Below, piece by piece: positions 1-7,935 of a stretch of DNA of 64,000 nt. Position 1 is the first letter of the stretch. Every line of letters starts with the position of its first letter. Made by a program: the position numbers and the translations under genes. A model generated the notes under the pieces. That model was not told the origin of the DNA, made no database searches, and saw nothing but the letters and a program-made list of their open reading frames with translations. The stretch is from Pseudobdellovibrionaceae bacterium (GTDB lineage: Bacteria > Bdellovibrionota > Bdellovibrionia > Bdellovibrionales > Bdellovibrionaceae). The stretch is taken from contig JAHBUW010000001.1 in assembly GCA_019637875.1 (NCBI GenBank), positions 310,001 to 374,000 on the forward strand, read 5' to 3'.

Positions 1-728
1 TCTTTGCGCAGGTACTCGATGCCTTCGACGACTTCGACGGTGGTCAAACCGAACTTCGAACGGGCGCCGCTCGAATCCACCCATTTGCCCGCGCCTTGCG
101 AATTCAGCTTCATGCGGAAGCCGATGTGCGGTTTCGCATTCAACTTTTTCGCCGCGTTGACGATCAGGATCAGCTCTTCGTAGCGATCGACGACGATGAT
201 GGTGTGTTTACCGATCTTCTGCGACAGGATCGCGGTCTCGATGTACTCGGTGTCTTTGAAGCCGTTGCAGATGATCAGCGAGTCGTTGTTTTTCGCCATG
301 GCGAGAACGATCAGGAGTTCGGGTTTTGAACCGCACTCCAGACCCAGGCGACGCGAGGATCCGCGTTTCACGAGCTCTTCGACGAGGTGGCGCTGCTGGT
401 TCACTTTCACGGGGTAAACGCCCGCGTAGTAACCCTTGTAGCTGTGGTCGGCGATGGCTTTCCCGAAGCAGTCGTTGATCAGATCGACGCGGGCTTTGAG
501 GATGTCGGGGAAGCGGATCATGATCGGTACGCGGATTCCGCGGTCGAGCAGATCTTGCGTCAGTTCATGAAGGTCGACGCTGGGGGCATCGGCCGCGCCG
601 CTGTTGTGGACGGCGACATTCCCGGAGTCGTTAATGCGAAAGTAACCTTCGCCCCAAGCGTTGATTCCGTAGACTTCTTCGCTCTGCTGCTTAGACCACT
701 CGCCGGATGAACTGCGGGTTTGTTCCAT
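1..728 (-). CDS. speA: Biosynthetic arginine decarboxylase SpeA (5' part only)
   Basis: PLP-dependent decarboxylation of arginine to agmatine, the first step of the agmatine route to putrescine. I translated the minus strand: residues 1-242 are present and the frame runs off the window start, so the C-terminal two thirds are missing. YAGVYPVKVNQQ (about 101-112) is the SpeA PLP-lysine motif, with Lys108 as the expected Schiff-base lysine. LGLECGSKPEL and later barrel segments also fit the family. The ATG at 728-726 follows a strong GGGAGG Shine-Dalgarno. It lies downstream of leuS on the same strand but a hairpin terminator separates them. The partner enzyme agmatinase (speB) is 47 kb away. 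Confidence 0.93.
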   Translation of the reverse strand, partial: MEQTRSSSGEWSKQQSEEVYGINAWGEGYFRINDSGNVAVHNSGAADAPSVDLHELTQDLLDRGIRVPIMIRFPDILKARVDLINDCFGKAIADHSYKGYYAGVYPVKVNQQRHLVEELVKRGSSRRLGLECGSKPELLIVLAMAKNNDSLIICNGFKDTEYIETAILSQKIGKHTIIVVDRYEELILIVNAAKKLNAKPHIGFRMKLNSQGAGKWVDSSGARSKFGLTTVEVVEGIEYLRK

Positions 729-746
729 CGTTCTGATCGCCTCCCA

Positions 747-778
747 TTATAAAAGTCAGCCGCTTCAAGCGGCTGACT
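747..778 (-). terminator. Intrinsic terminator after leuS
   Basis: A near-perfect inverted repeat at 754-778 (10-bp GC-rich stem AGTCAGCCGC with a TTCAA loop) lies 10 bp past the leuS stop. On the minus strand it is followed by TTTTATAA, which gives a short U-tract. It separates leuS from speA. The U-tract overlaps a TATAAT hexamer, but no -35 sits at proper spacing, so I do not call a promoter there. Confidence 0.7.
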
Positions 779-787
779 AAATATGAA

Positions 788-3169
788 TCAGGCGATCAAA
801 TTAACGATTTTTCCGGCTTTGTAAATGATCTTTTTCAAGGGCTGGCCGTTCACCGCGGCCGCGACCGAAGCCACGGCCAGCGCGGCTTTGACGGCCTCTT
901 CCTCCGAGGCGTCGAGCGCCAGCTCCACCGTGCCGCGCATCTTGCCGTTCACCTGCACGCCCACGACGGCCGTGTTGTCCACGGTCTTTGCGGGATCGTA
1001 GGTGGGCCACGGCGCCAGCGAGACGAGTCCTTCACCGCCCAGGCGCGACCAGAGCTCCTCGGCGATGTGCGGGCCGAGCGGCATCAGCAGCTGCGACAGC
1101 GTGCGCAGGGCCGCTTTGGGACGCAGGTTCTGTTTGTACAGCTCGTTCACGAAAATCATCATGGCCGAGATCGCGGTGTTGTAGCTCAGGATCTCGATGT
1201 CCTCGGTGACCTTCTTGATCGTTTTGTGCAGGAGCTTTTCCACGTCCGCGGGCAATTCCTGATCCAACGCTGACAATTGACCGTCTTCGCTGACGGCCAA
1301 ACGCCACAAACGATCCAGGAAGCGCTTCACGCCGTCGATCCCGTTCGTCGCCCAGGGCTTGTCCTTGTCGGTGGGACCCATGAAGCAGATGTACAGACGG
1401 ACGGCATCTGCGCCGAAGCTCGCGCGAACGTCGTCGGGGTTGATGACGTTGCCGCGAGATTTGGACATTTTCTCGCCGTCGGGGCCTAGGACCAAACCTT
1501 GGTGGAAGAGTTTTTGGATGGGCTCATCGTGCGAAACAAGGCCCGCGTCGAAAAGCACCTTTTGCCAGAAACGCGCGTACAGCAAATGCCCCACGGTGTG
1601 TTCGGCGCCGCCGACGTACAAATCCACGGGCATCCAGTACTTCTGCGCTTCGAAGCTGAACGGTGCCGAGTTGTTTTGCGGATCCGCGTAGCGCAGGAAG
1701 TACCACGAGCTTCCCGCGGACCCCGGCATGGTGTCGGTTTCACGTAAGACGCCCGCGCCGACTTCGACCCAGTCCTTCACTTTCGCGAGGGGGGCTTCGC
1801 CTTTATCCGAGGGTTCGTAGTCCGCGACTTCCGGGAGCACCACGGGGAGCTCCGCCGTGGGCACGGGTTTCAGGCCGTCTTTGGTGTGCAACATGGGGAT
1901 GGGCTCGCCCCAATAGCGTTGGCGCGAAAACAACCAGTCGCGCAGTTTGTACTGCACCTGGCGCTCGCCGAGTCCGCGTTTTTGAATTTCCGCGACCGCT
2001 CGGGTGATCGCCGCCTCTTTCGCGAGGCCGTTCAGGAAATCCGAATTCACGAGCGTACCGTCGCCGGTGAACGGCAAATCGCCTCCATCGAGGACGCGGT
2101 GAACGGGCAGGCCGAATTTGTGCGCGAATTCGAAGTCGCGCTCGTCGTGGCCGGGGACGGCCATGATCGCGCCGGTACCGTAATCCATCAGGACGTAGTC
2201 GCTGATCCACACGGGAATTTGTTTGCCGCTGAAGGGATGAATCACGTGCGCGCCGGTGAAGACGCCGGTCTTCTCGGTCGCGGCTTTGCGGTCGACTTCG
2301 GATTTTGAGGCCGAGACCTTCACGTACTCGTCGACTTGCGCTTTGTGCGCGGCGGTCGTGATCTTCGCGACCAGCGGGTGTTCGGGGGCGAGCACCATGA
2401 AGCTCACGCCGAACAGGGTGTCGGGGCGGGTGGTGAAGACTTTCACTTTGTCTTCCTGGGATCCGTCGACGGCGAAGTCGACGAGCGCGCCTTCGGATTT
2501 ACCGATCCAGTTGCGCTGGCCTTCCTTCGTGCGCTCGGGCCAGTCGATCTTGTCCAGATCGGCCAGCAGGCGCTCGGCGTAGTCGGTGATCTTCAGCATC
2601 CACTGCTTCATGGGCATGCGGATGACGGGGTGACCGCCCCGCTCGGATTTGCCGTCGACGACCTCTTCGTTCGCCAGCACCGTCTTCAGTGCGGGACACC
2701 AGTTCACCGGCACTTCTTTTTGGTAGGCGAGTCCCTTTTCGTAGAGCTTCAGGAAAATGAACTGCGTCCAGTGGTAGTACTTCGGATCGGCGGTCGAAAT
2801 CTCGCGCGACCAATCGAAGCTGTAACCGAAGCTCTGCAACTGACGGCGGAAATTCTCGATCGCTTTTTGCGTCGTGATCGCCGGGTGGATGCCGGTTTGG
2901 ATCGCGTACTGCTCGGCCGGCAGACCGAAAGCGTCGTAGCCCATCGGGTGCAAAACGTTGAAACCGCGCACGCGTTTGTAGCGCGAGATGATGTCGGTCG
3001 GGGTGTAGGAGGCCAAGTGTCCCACGTGGAGACCGGACCCCGACGGATAAGGAAACATATCGAGCGCGTAGTACTTCGGCTTATCCGACTGGTTCTTCGT
3101 CTTGAAGGCCTCTTGGTCGGCCCAGACCTTTTGCCATTTAGAATCGATCTCGTTGTGGGGATAAGCCAT
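788..3169 (-). CDS. leuS: Leucyl-tRNA synthetase
   Basis: Class I aminoacyl-tRNA synthetase charging tRNA-Leu; 793 residues, slightly shorter than many bacterial LeuRS. The HIGH-type motif lies in SGLHVGH (45-51) and KMSKS is at 567-571. The CP1 editing domain is present (TTRPDTLFG and TGAIMAVPGHDERD). The start is set at the ATG at 3169-3167, preceded by AGGAGGCGAA, a near-ideal ribosome site. The frame stays open upstream to about 3658, but that extension lacks synthetase similarity and overlaps the divergent GGDEF gene, so it is not coding. The two genes are divergent with less than 100 bp between their starts. Confidence 0.97.
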   Translation of the reverse strand: MAYPHNEIDSKWQKVWADQEAFKTKNQSDKPKYYALDMFPYPSGSGLHVGHLASYTPTDIISRYKRVRGFNVLHPMGYDAFGLPAEQYAIQTGIHPAITTQKAIENFRRQLQSFGYSFDWSREISTADPKYYHWTQFIFLKLYEKGLAYQKEVPVNWCPALKTVLANEEVVDGKSERGGHPVIRMPMKQWMLKITDYAERLLADLDKIDWPERTKEGQRNWIGKSEGALVDFAVDGSQEDKVKVFTTRPDTLFGVSFMVLAPEHPLVAKITTAAHKAQVDEYVKVSASKSEVDRKAATEKTGVFTGAHVIHPFSGKQIPVWISDYVLMDYGTGAIMAVPGHDERDFEFAHKFGLPVHRVLDGGDLPFTGDGTLVNSDFLNGLAKEAAITRAVAEIQKRGLGERQVQYKLRDWLFSRQRYWGEPIPMLHTKDGLKPVPTAELPVVLPEVADYEPSDKGEAPLAKVKDWVEVGAGVLRETDTMPGSAGSSWYFLRYADPQNNSAPFSFEAQKYWMPVDLYVGGAEHTVGHLLYARFWQKVLFDAGLVSHDEPIQKLFHQGLVLGPDGEKMSKSRGNVINPDDVRASFGADAVRLYICFMGPTDKDKPWATNGIDGVKRFLDRLWRLAVSEDGQLSALDQELPADVEKLLHKTIKKVTEDIEILSYNTAISAMMIFVNELYKQNLRPKAALRTLSQLLMPLGPHIAEELWSRLGGEGLVSLAPWPTYDPAKTVDNTAVVGVQVNGKMRGTVELALDASEEEAVKAALAVASVAAAVNGQPLKKIIYKAGKIVNLIA

Positions 3170-3262
3170 TTCGCCTCCTGGGAAGCCGCCTCTACGTTCG
3201 AAAAACCCGACTCGCGGAAAGCCGAAATTTTGTCGTAAAATATGGATAAGGCAAGGAATTTC

Positions 3263-4237
3263 ATGCAGGAAGCGGTTCGCAAGGTACGTCGGATTCTGGT
3301 CGTCGATAACGACCCCGATAGCCTTGAAATTATCTCGGAGGCACTCAGTTGGGAAGGCTTTGCCGTCCAACGCACACCTTCGGGCAAAGAGGCCCTCGAG
3401 CTCATTCAAAATTGGGAGCCGGATCTCATCGTTCTCGAGCGCAACATGCCGCAGATGAACGGGCTTGAGGTCATTCGCGATCTGCGCCGCAAACTCAGCT
3501 ACGTTTCGATCATCTTCATGTCGGGCGACGCTTCGAGCGAGGCGGTCATCGAGGGTTTGGATGCGGGCGCCGACGACTACGTGGCGAAACCTTTCGATCC
3601 TTTGGAGCTGCTCGCGCGCGTGCGGGCGCAGATTCGGAACAAGGATCTGCACGATCAACTCCGCTCGGCGAATGAGCGTCTGAAAGAGCTCGTCGATACC
3701 GACGATCTGACCGGACTTTTCAATATGCGCTCACTCTTTCAGCGCCTGGAAGTTGAGCTTGAGCGCGGTCGTCGTTACAACCGCCAAGTCGCGGTCGTGA
3801 TGCTCGATATGGATCATTTCAAATCCGTGAACGATGGCCACGATCATCTGTTCGGTTCGTTCGTTTTGAGCGAAGTCGGCGCGATCATTCGTCAGTCGAT
3901 CCGCTCTTTGGATATCGGTGCCCGCTACGGCGGCGACGAATTCCTGATCGTGTTGACCGAAACCGACGCCGAAGGAACCAGTAAATTTTGCGAACGTCTG
4001 CGCAAAACCATCGCGAAACACCACTTCGTCAGCGGCCCGGACTCCATGTACCGCACGGCCAGCCTGGGCTTCGCGATCACCCACCCGGGCCAAGCCGGCG
4101 TGGACCCCCGCTCCCTCGTCCGCGCCGCCGATATGGCGCTCTACCAAGCCAAACACGCGGGCCGCAACTGCGTCCGCCAAATGCCCTTCGAGGCCCCCGC
4201 CGAATCCACCACCACCTCCGGCCGCAAAGCCGGATAG
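3263..4237 (+). CDS. PleD-like response regulator with diguanylate cyclase (GGDEF) domain, Glu at the phosphoacceptor site
   Basis: Receiver domain (about 8-125) followed by GGDEF (about 150-310); makes c-di-GMP from two GTP. The active site GGDEF is intact in ARYGGDEF, and an RSLD sequence five residues upstream matches the RxxD product-inhibition I-site. In the receiver the acidic pocket D15/D17 and the KPFD lysine are present. The phosphorylatable aspartate, however, is replaced: the stretch reads LIVLERNMPQMNG, with Glu59 (GAG) where the family has Asp. A Glu there often mimics phosphorylation, so the cyclase may be constitutively active (inference). The start at 3263 is chosen for AAGGA five bases upstream; an in-frame ATG at 3242 has no ribosome site. 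A palindromic repeat follows the TAG stop directly. Confidence 0.9.
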   Translation: MQEAVRKVRRILVVDNDPDSLEIISEALSWEGFAVQRTPSGKEALELIQNWEPDLIVLERNMPQMNGLEVIRDLRRKLSYVSIIFMSGDASSEAVIEGLDAGADDYVAKPFDPLELLARVRAQIRNKDLHDQLRSANERLKELVDTDDLTGLFNMRSLFQRLEVELERGRRYNRQVAVVMLDMDHFKSVNDGHDHLFGSFVLSEVGAIIRQSIRSLDIGARYGGDEFLIVLTETDAEGTSKFCERLRKTIAKHHFVSGPDSMYRTASLGFAITHPGQAGVDPRSLVRAADMALYQAKHAGRNCVRQMPFEAPAESTTTSGRKAG

Positions 4238-4300
4238 GGTACCATCTACCCTGCTGAGCAGGGTAGATGGTACCACGTACCGCACGCGGTACATGGTACC
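4238..4300. repeat. GGTACC palindromic repeat, two adjacent hairpins
   Basis: Starts at the first base after the TAG stop of the GGDEF gene. First unit: a perfect 18-bp inverted repeat with a single central base (4238-4274), GGTACCATCTACCCTGCT against its complement. Second unit: arms GGTACCACGTACCGC and GCGGTACATGGTACC (4269-4300), 14 of 15 matching, sharing the middle GGTACC. Three GGTACC hexamers in 63 bp. No T-run follows, so a standard terminator is not evident. It could be a REP-like dispersed element or an RNA processing structure. Confidence 0.8.
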
Positions 4301-4346
4301 TGACGCGGGCTTGACGGGGTTGGGGCTGCGCTTTAAAGACTTTGCC

Positions 4347-5096
4347 ATGGATTTGAACAGCCGGGATGCGGAATTGGCGGACGTTTTTGAGGTCGCAGAT
4401 GGGAACGAGTTTCGTCGGCCCCAGATCGTGAAGGTCAGTCAGCTGCGCCATCACAATCAGTATACGATCGCGCTCGAAAACGAGTACCGCGACTATGCGT
4501 TCAATGAAGAGCGTGCGCCGTTGAATCAAGGCCAATGGCGTTCGCAGATTTTCAAGATCGCGGCGGACGCGCCTGTCGATTTGGAGATCGGCACCGGCAA
4601 TGGCGTCAACTTTCGCAACCGTTGTCAGAAAGAGCCGAAGCGTTCGCTCGTTGGCCTGGAGCTGAAATTCAAGCCGCTGATTCAAACCATCCGTGGCGCG
4701 CGTCGCCTGGGGCTAGAGAACGGCCGCATCTGCCGCGCCCATGCGTTCAACATCGACACCATTTTCGCCGAGGGCGAGCTCAATCACATTTTCATGCACT
4801 TCCCGGATCCGTGGACGACTCCGCGCAAACCGAAAAACCGCATGGTCAACGAGCGCATGGTGAAGGTGTACGAAAAGCTCCAGCGCCCGGGTTCGGAGTT
4901 CGAGCTGAAAACCGACAGCGAAGAGTATTTCCGCTGGGCCGTGAAGCATTTCGAAGAGTCGCCTTACGAGCTTCTGCAATACTCGGAGGACTGGCACAAA
5001 GATCCGGCTTCGACTGGACTCGTGCGCACGCAGTTCGAAAATCTCTTCGCGCGCCAAGGGCTTCCGATCTACTATGCGAGATGGAAGCGCCCCTAA
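4347..5096 (+). CDS. trmB: tRNA (guanine-N7-)-methyltransferase TrmB
   Basis: SAM-dependent methyltransferase forming m7G46 in tRNA variable loops; 249 residues from the chosen start. Visible motifs are the SAM-binding DLEIGTGNGVNF, the family signature HFPDPWTTPRKPKNR, and the C-terminal TDSEEYFRWA. An upstream in-frame ATG at 4293 lies inside the GGTACC palindrome and would add 18 residues without similarity, so I prefer 4347 (MDLNSRD), although no strong ribosome site is visible. The first 50 residues before the SAM motif are longer than in many TrmB proteins. The ferredoxin gene follows after 19 bp and may be cotranscribed. Confidence 0.9.
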   Translation: MDLNSRDAELADVFEVADGNEFRRPQIVKVSQLRHHNQYTIALENEYRDYAFNEERAPLNQGQWRSQIFKIAADAPVDLEIGTGNGVNFRNRCQKEPKRSLVGLELKFKPLIQTIRGARRLGLENGRICRAHAFNIDTIFAEGELNHIFMHFPDPWTTPRKPKNRMVNERMVKVYEKLQRPGSEFELKTDSEEYFRWAVKHFEESPYELLQYSEDWHKDPASTGLVRTQFENLFARQGLPIYYARWKRP

Positions 5097-5115
5097 GCCG
5101 CCCGGAAAGGCGACG

Positions 5116-5406
5116 ATGCCGAGAATCCGCCTGCTGAAAAATCCCGACAAAATCATCGAGGTCCCCGCGGGGACCAATCTCATGACCGCATTGATTGACG
5201 CCGGGCAACCGGTGGCCTCCAGCTGCGACGGTGAGGGCGTCTGCGCGAAGTGCCGCATGCAAGTGCATGAGGGCATGGAGAATCTGAATCGTCCCAACGA
5301 GCTCGAGGAGTTCCTGGCGGAGCGTTACGAGCTCAAAAAGGGAGTCCGCATCAGTTGCCAATGCGAAGTGCAGGGCGACGTCACGGTTCACGCCACCTAT
5401 TGGTAA
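5116..5406 (+). CDS. 2Fe-2S ferredoxin
   Basis: Small plant-type iron-sulfur electron carrier of 96 residues. The cluster cysteines are visible as C-x5-C-x2-C in SSCDGEGVCAKC plus a distal cysteine in ISCQC, the usual arrangement. The start at 5116 follows GGAAAGG with good spacing; the longer frame from 5074 overlaps trmB and adds an unrelated extension. It sits between trmB and trxB on the same strand, which suggests a redox housekeeping role, but the electron partners cannot be read from the sequence. Confidence 0.9.
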   Translation: MPRIRLLKNPDKIIEVPAGTNLMTALIDAGQPVASSCDGEGVCAKCRMQVHEGMENLNRPNELEEFLAERYELKKGVRISCQCEVQGDVTVHATYW

Positions 5407-5483
5407 CCGCGTCATGCGGGGGTTCCGGGTGATCGCACGCGGAAAGCCTGATAACCTGCCCCCCATTCAAATTGGGGTGTTTC

Positions 5484-6437
5484 ATGGCAGACGCGACTTC
5501 GAACGCAGCGGACAAAGTTGAAAACGTAATCATCATCGGCTCGGGCCCGGCGGGATTGACCGCGGCGGTCTACACGGCGCGAGCGCGTCTGAATCCGCTG
5601 ATGATCGAAGGCGAAGAGGCGGGCGGCCAGTTGATGACCACCACGGAGGTCGAAAATTATCCCGGCTTCGAACACGGCGTGACCGGTCCGGCGCTCATCG
5701 AGGTCATGCGTAAGCAGGCCGAGCGTTTCGGCACCCGCTTCATGACCCGCAACGTGACCGCGGTCGATTTCTCGCAGCGTCCGTTCAAAGTGACGGCGGG
5801 GAAACACACCTACTTCACGAAGAGCATCATCATCTCGACGGGCGCGAAGGCGAAATACCTGGGCCTCGAGTCCGAGCGCAAATACATGAACCGCGGCGTT
5901 TCGGCCTGTGCGACCTGCGACGGCGCGTTTTTCAAAGACGTGGAGGTCGCGGTTGTCGGCGGCGGCGATACGGCGATGGAGGAAGCAAACTTCCTGACTC
6001 GCTTTGCGAAGACCGTACATCTGCTGCACCGTCGCGATACCTTCCGCGCATCGAAGATCATGGCCGAGCGTACGTTCGCGAATCCGCAGATCAAGATTCA
6101 CTACAATACCGAAGTCACCGAAGTGAAGGGTGACGATCGTGGCGTGAATGGTCTGGTCCTGCGTGACACCGCGAACGGCACCCAGCGGGAAATGCCGGTC
6201 CAAGGTCTGTTCTTGGCCATTGGTCATAAACCCTCGACCGATCTGTTTAAAGACGTGATCGAGCTGGATGAAGTCGGGTACATTAAGACGAAACCCGGAA
6301 GCTCCTACACGAATATTCCCGGGGTTTTCGCGGCGGGCGACGTTCAAGACAGCGTGTACCGTCAGGCGATTACCGCGGCGGGAACCGGCTGTATGGCGGC
6401 GATCGACGTGGAACGTTGGCTGGAGGCCAATCATTAA
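5484..6437 (+). CDS. trxB: Thioredoxin-disulfide reductase
   Basis: FAD- and NADPH-dependent reduction of thioredoxin; 317 residues, normal length. It shows the N-terminal FAD motif IIIGSGPAGLTAA, the redox-active CATC in SACATCDG, the NADPH Rossmann motif VVGGGDTAMEEA, and the C-terminal FAD motif GVFAAGDVQD. The start is the ATG at 5484 (MADATS) with a TTGGGGTG ribosome site; an in-frame TTG 12 bp upstream is less likely. The stop overlaps the ATG of the next gene (TAATG), implying translational coupling to the receiver protein. Confidence 0.96.
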   Translation: MADATSNAADKVENVIIIGSGPAGLTAAVYTARARLNPLMIEGEEAGGQLMTTTEVENYPGFEHGVTGPALIEVMRKQAERFGTRFMTRNVTAVDFSQRPFKVTAGKHTYFTKSIIISTGAKAKYLGLESERKYMNRGVSACATCDGAFFKDVEVAVVGGGDTAMEEANFLTRFAKTVHLLHRRDTFRASKIMAERTFANPQIKIHYNTEVTEVKGDDRGVNGLVLRDTANGTQREMPVQGLFLAIGHKPSTDLFKDVIELDEVGYIKTKPGSSYTNIPGVFAAGDVQDSVYRQAITAAGTGCMAAIDVERWLEANH

Positions 6438-6940
6438 TGGCGAAGAAAAAGATCAACACCGCGGACCTGGTCAGCAAGATCGAAAAAATCACGCGCTCGC
6501 GCATGCTCTCCAGCCCCGTCGTTGAACTTGATTCGTTCCGCGATCTGAAAAAGAAGGCCGAACCTAAAGTCATTCTCGTCATTGAAGACGACGAGACCAT
6601 GCGCAAATCCCTGAAACGGATCTTCGATGCCGACGGTTACGTCGTAAAGCTCGCGGCCGACGGCCCCGAGCTTTCGGTGGCGCTCGATGACGTCCCTCCG
6701 GATCTGATTTTGATGGACGTGGGATTGCCGTGGATGAACGGCTTTGAGCTCGCGCAGCTCTTGAAAGACCACCGGGACCTGAAGTCGATCCCGCTCGTGT
6801 TCGTGTCGGGGAAAACGTCCGATGAAGATATGAAGCAAGCCTTCGATATCGGCGCCGATGATTACATCAAGAAGCCCTTCGACATCGACAAGCTACGCAA
6901 GACCGTGGCGACCTTGTTGAAGGTCAACCAGCAGGGCTAA
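6437..6940 (+). CDS. Single-domain response regulator with N-terminal extension
   Basis: 167 residues. The first 45 are a lysine-rich extension of unknown role; the rest is a CheY-like receiver. The acidic pair is in VIEDDET, the phosphoacceptor Asp in LILMDVGLPWMNG, and the conserved Lys in YIKKPFD. There is no output domain, so signalling is probably by protein contact. GGAGG lies inside the end of trxB and the start overlaps the trxB stop (TAATG). Unlike the GGDEF receiver at 3.3 kb, this receiver keeps the canonical Asp. The partner kinase is unknown. Confidence 0.88.
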   Translation: MAKKKINTADLVSKIEKITRSRMLSSPVVELDSFRDLKKKAEPKVILVIEDDETMRKSLKRIFDADGYVVKLAADGPELSVALDDVPPDLILMDVGLPWMNGFELAQLLKDHRDLKSIPLVFVSGKTSDEDMKQAFDIGADDYIKKPFDIDKLRKTVATLLKVNQQG

Positions 6941-6959
6941 GCCCGCGCTCGCAAGTGGA

Positions 6960-7544
6960 TTAAGCCACAATCAGTTTCGGATCGAGAGTTTTCAGCAGCT
7001 CATAAAGCGCGTCTTGCACGTTCTGCGCGGCGCTGACGAATTTCACGCGGTCACTGGGACCCGAGTTCGTGACGGCTTCACCTTTAAACATCATGTACTG
7101 CTTCTGCTGCGAATCCTCGTCGATGAAGAGGATCTCGATTTTACCGTATTGAAATTCCGTCGGAAGCGCGTCGCGGAATTTCGCGCCGCCCACGCTGATG
7201 TTCAGCGTGCTGGTGCGGAAGCTGCGATTTTTGCAGTAAACGACGACGCTCAGCTCTTTCGCGTAACGAGGAGCGATCCGTCGGCGCGGTCCCGCCGAGT
7301 CGACGAAGTCCTTGACCAAAGCCTCGACGCGCACGGCCTCGGAAGCCTCGGCGCGCAATTGGCTGACATCGAACTCATTGAGGTTTGCGGCATGGGGAGG
7401 CGACGCGGGACGCACGCGAATCGTAATCTCGGTGATTTCGGTGCGCTCTTCCGGCGCGTGGACGGTCACGGACGACTCCGTTTTGGTTGTCGTCTGATCA
7501 TCGGAAATTCGGGCTTTGCGCGCCGAATACGAATTCATTGGCAT
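6960..7544 (-). CDS. PilZ-domain c-di-GMP-binding protein
   Basis: 194 residues. The N-terminal 80 or so are low-similarity and polar. The C-terminal half has the two PilZ c-di-GMP motifs: RxxxR as RIAPR (89-93) and (D/N)xSxxG as NISVGG (115-120). It is expected to bind c-di-GMP and act by protein interaction. The start at 7544 is chosen because GGGGGAAA lies directly upstream on the minus strand; a longer frame reaches 7634 without a ribosome site. It is convergent with the receiver gene at 6437-6940, and the GGDEF protein nearby could supply the ligand (inference). Confidence 0.88.
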   Translation of the reverse strand: MPMNSYSARKARISDDQTTTKTESSVTVHAPEERTEITEITIRVRPASPPHAANLNEFDVSQLRAEASEAVRVEALVKDFVDSAGPRRRIAPRYAKELSVVVYCKNRSFRTSTLNISVGGAKFRDALPTEFQYGKIEILFIDEDSQQKQYMMFKGEAVTNSGPSDRVKFVSAAQNVQDALYELLKTLDPKLIVA

Positions 7545-7661
7545 TTTTCCCCCATCGGAAAACCCCGGTGCCCTCAGACTCCAGTTTAGGGCCTCTGGCG
7601 CGTCTTTTCCGCTCCGGCGTGGGGTTTGGCTCAAATCGACGCAGACATTCGTGACGGGAGT

Positions 7662-7714
7662 GTTTCACGGTGAAACTCAATTCATTTGAACCGTCCCGTC
7701 AAAGCCGTTAAATT
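7662..7714 (+). promoter_or_regulatory. Putative promoter with adjacent palindrome
   Basis: TTGAAC at 7686-7691 and TAAATT at 7709-7714 are spaced exactly 17 bp, each matching 4 of 6 sigma-70 consensus bases. The perfect palindrome GTTTCAC-G-GTGAAAC at 7662-7676 lies ten bases upstream of the -35, in activator position. It would drive the small membrane protein, M14 enzyme and glutaminase-like gene. AAGGAG follows shortly after the predicted start of transcription. Confidence 0.5.
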
Positions 7715-7737
7715 GGACAGACCAAGGAGAATCCCGC

Positions 7738-7935
7738 GTGCTCAAGTTTCTGCTCATCGCAGTCGTCGTTTTTTTCGTAGTCAGCGTGCTGATGGGCCGA
7801 AGCCCGTCGCGAGCGCTGGGCCGCGTGATCGGACGCTTCATGGGGGGAGTGCGTGAAGGAATCGACGCGTCCGGTGATCGCCGAAACGAAGGTGAAGTGA
7901 TCGACGTCAAGGGACGTGAAAAGGATGTGCGATGA
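7738..7935 (+). CDS. Small membrane protein, function unknown
   Basis: 65 residues, GTG start preceded by AAGGAG at good spacing. One N-terminal hydrophobic helix (about residues 3-20, LKFLLIAVVVFFVVSVLM) is followed by an arginine-rich cytoplasmic tail with acidic patches. The stop overlaps the next ATG (ATGA), so it is probably coupled to the M14 amidase gene. I do not recognise the family. Confidence 0.75.
   Translation: MLKFLLIAVVVFFVVSVLMGRSPSRALGRVIGRFMGGVREGIDASGDRRNEGEVIDVKGREKDVR

Noticed and set aside
725-760. Promoter for speA from the TATAAT at the leuS terminator
   Set aside because: No -35 at usable spacing, and transcription would start inside or after the ribosome site.
3170-3658. 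163-codon upstream extension of the leuS frame
   Set aside because: It overlaps the divergent GGDEF gene, lacks synthetase similarity, and an ideal AGGAGG sits before the ATG at 3169.
4293-4346. Earlier ATG for trmB
   Set aside because: It lies in the GGTACC palindrome and adds 18 residues with no family similarity.
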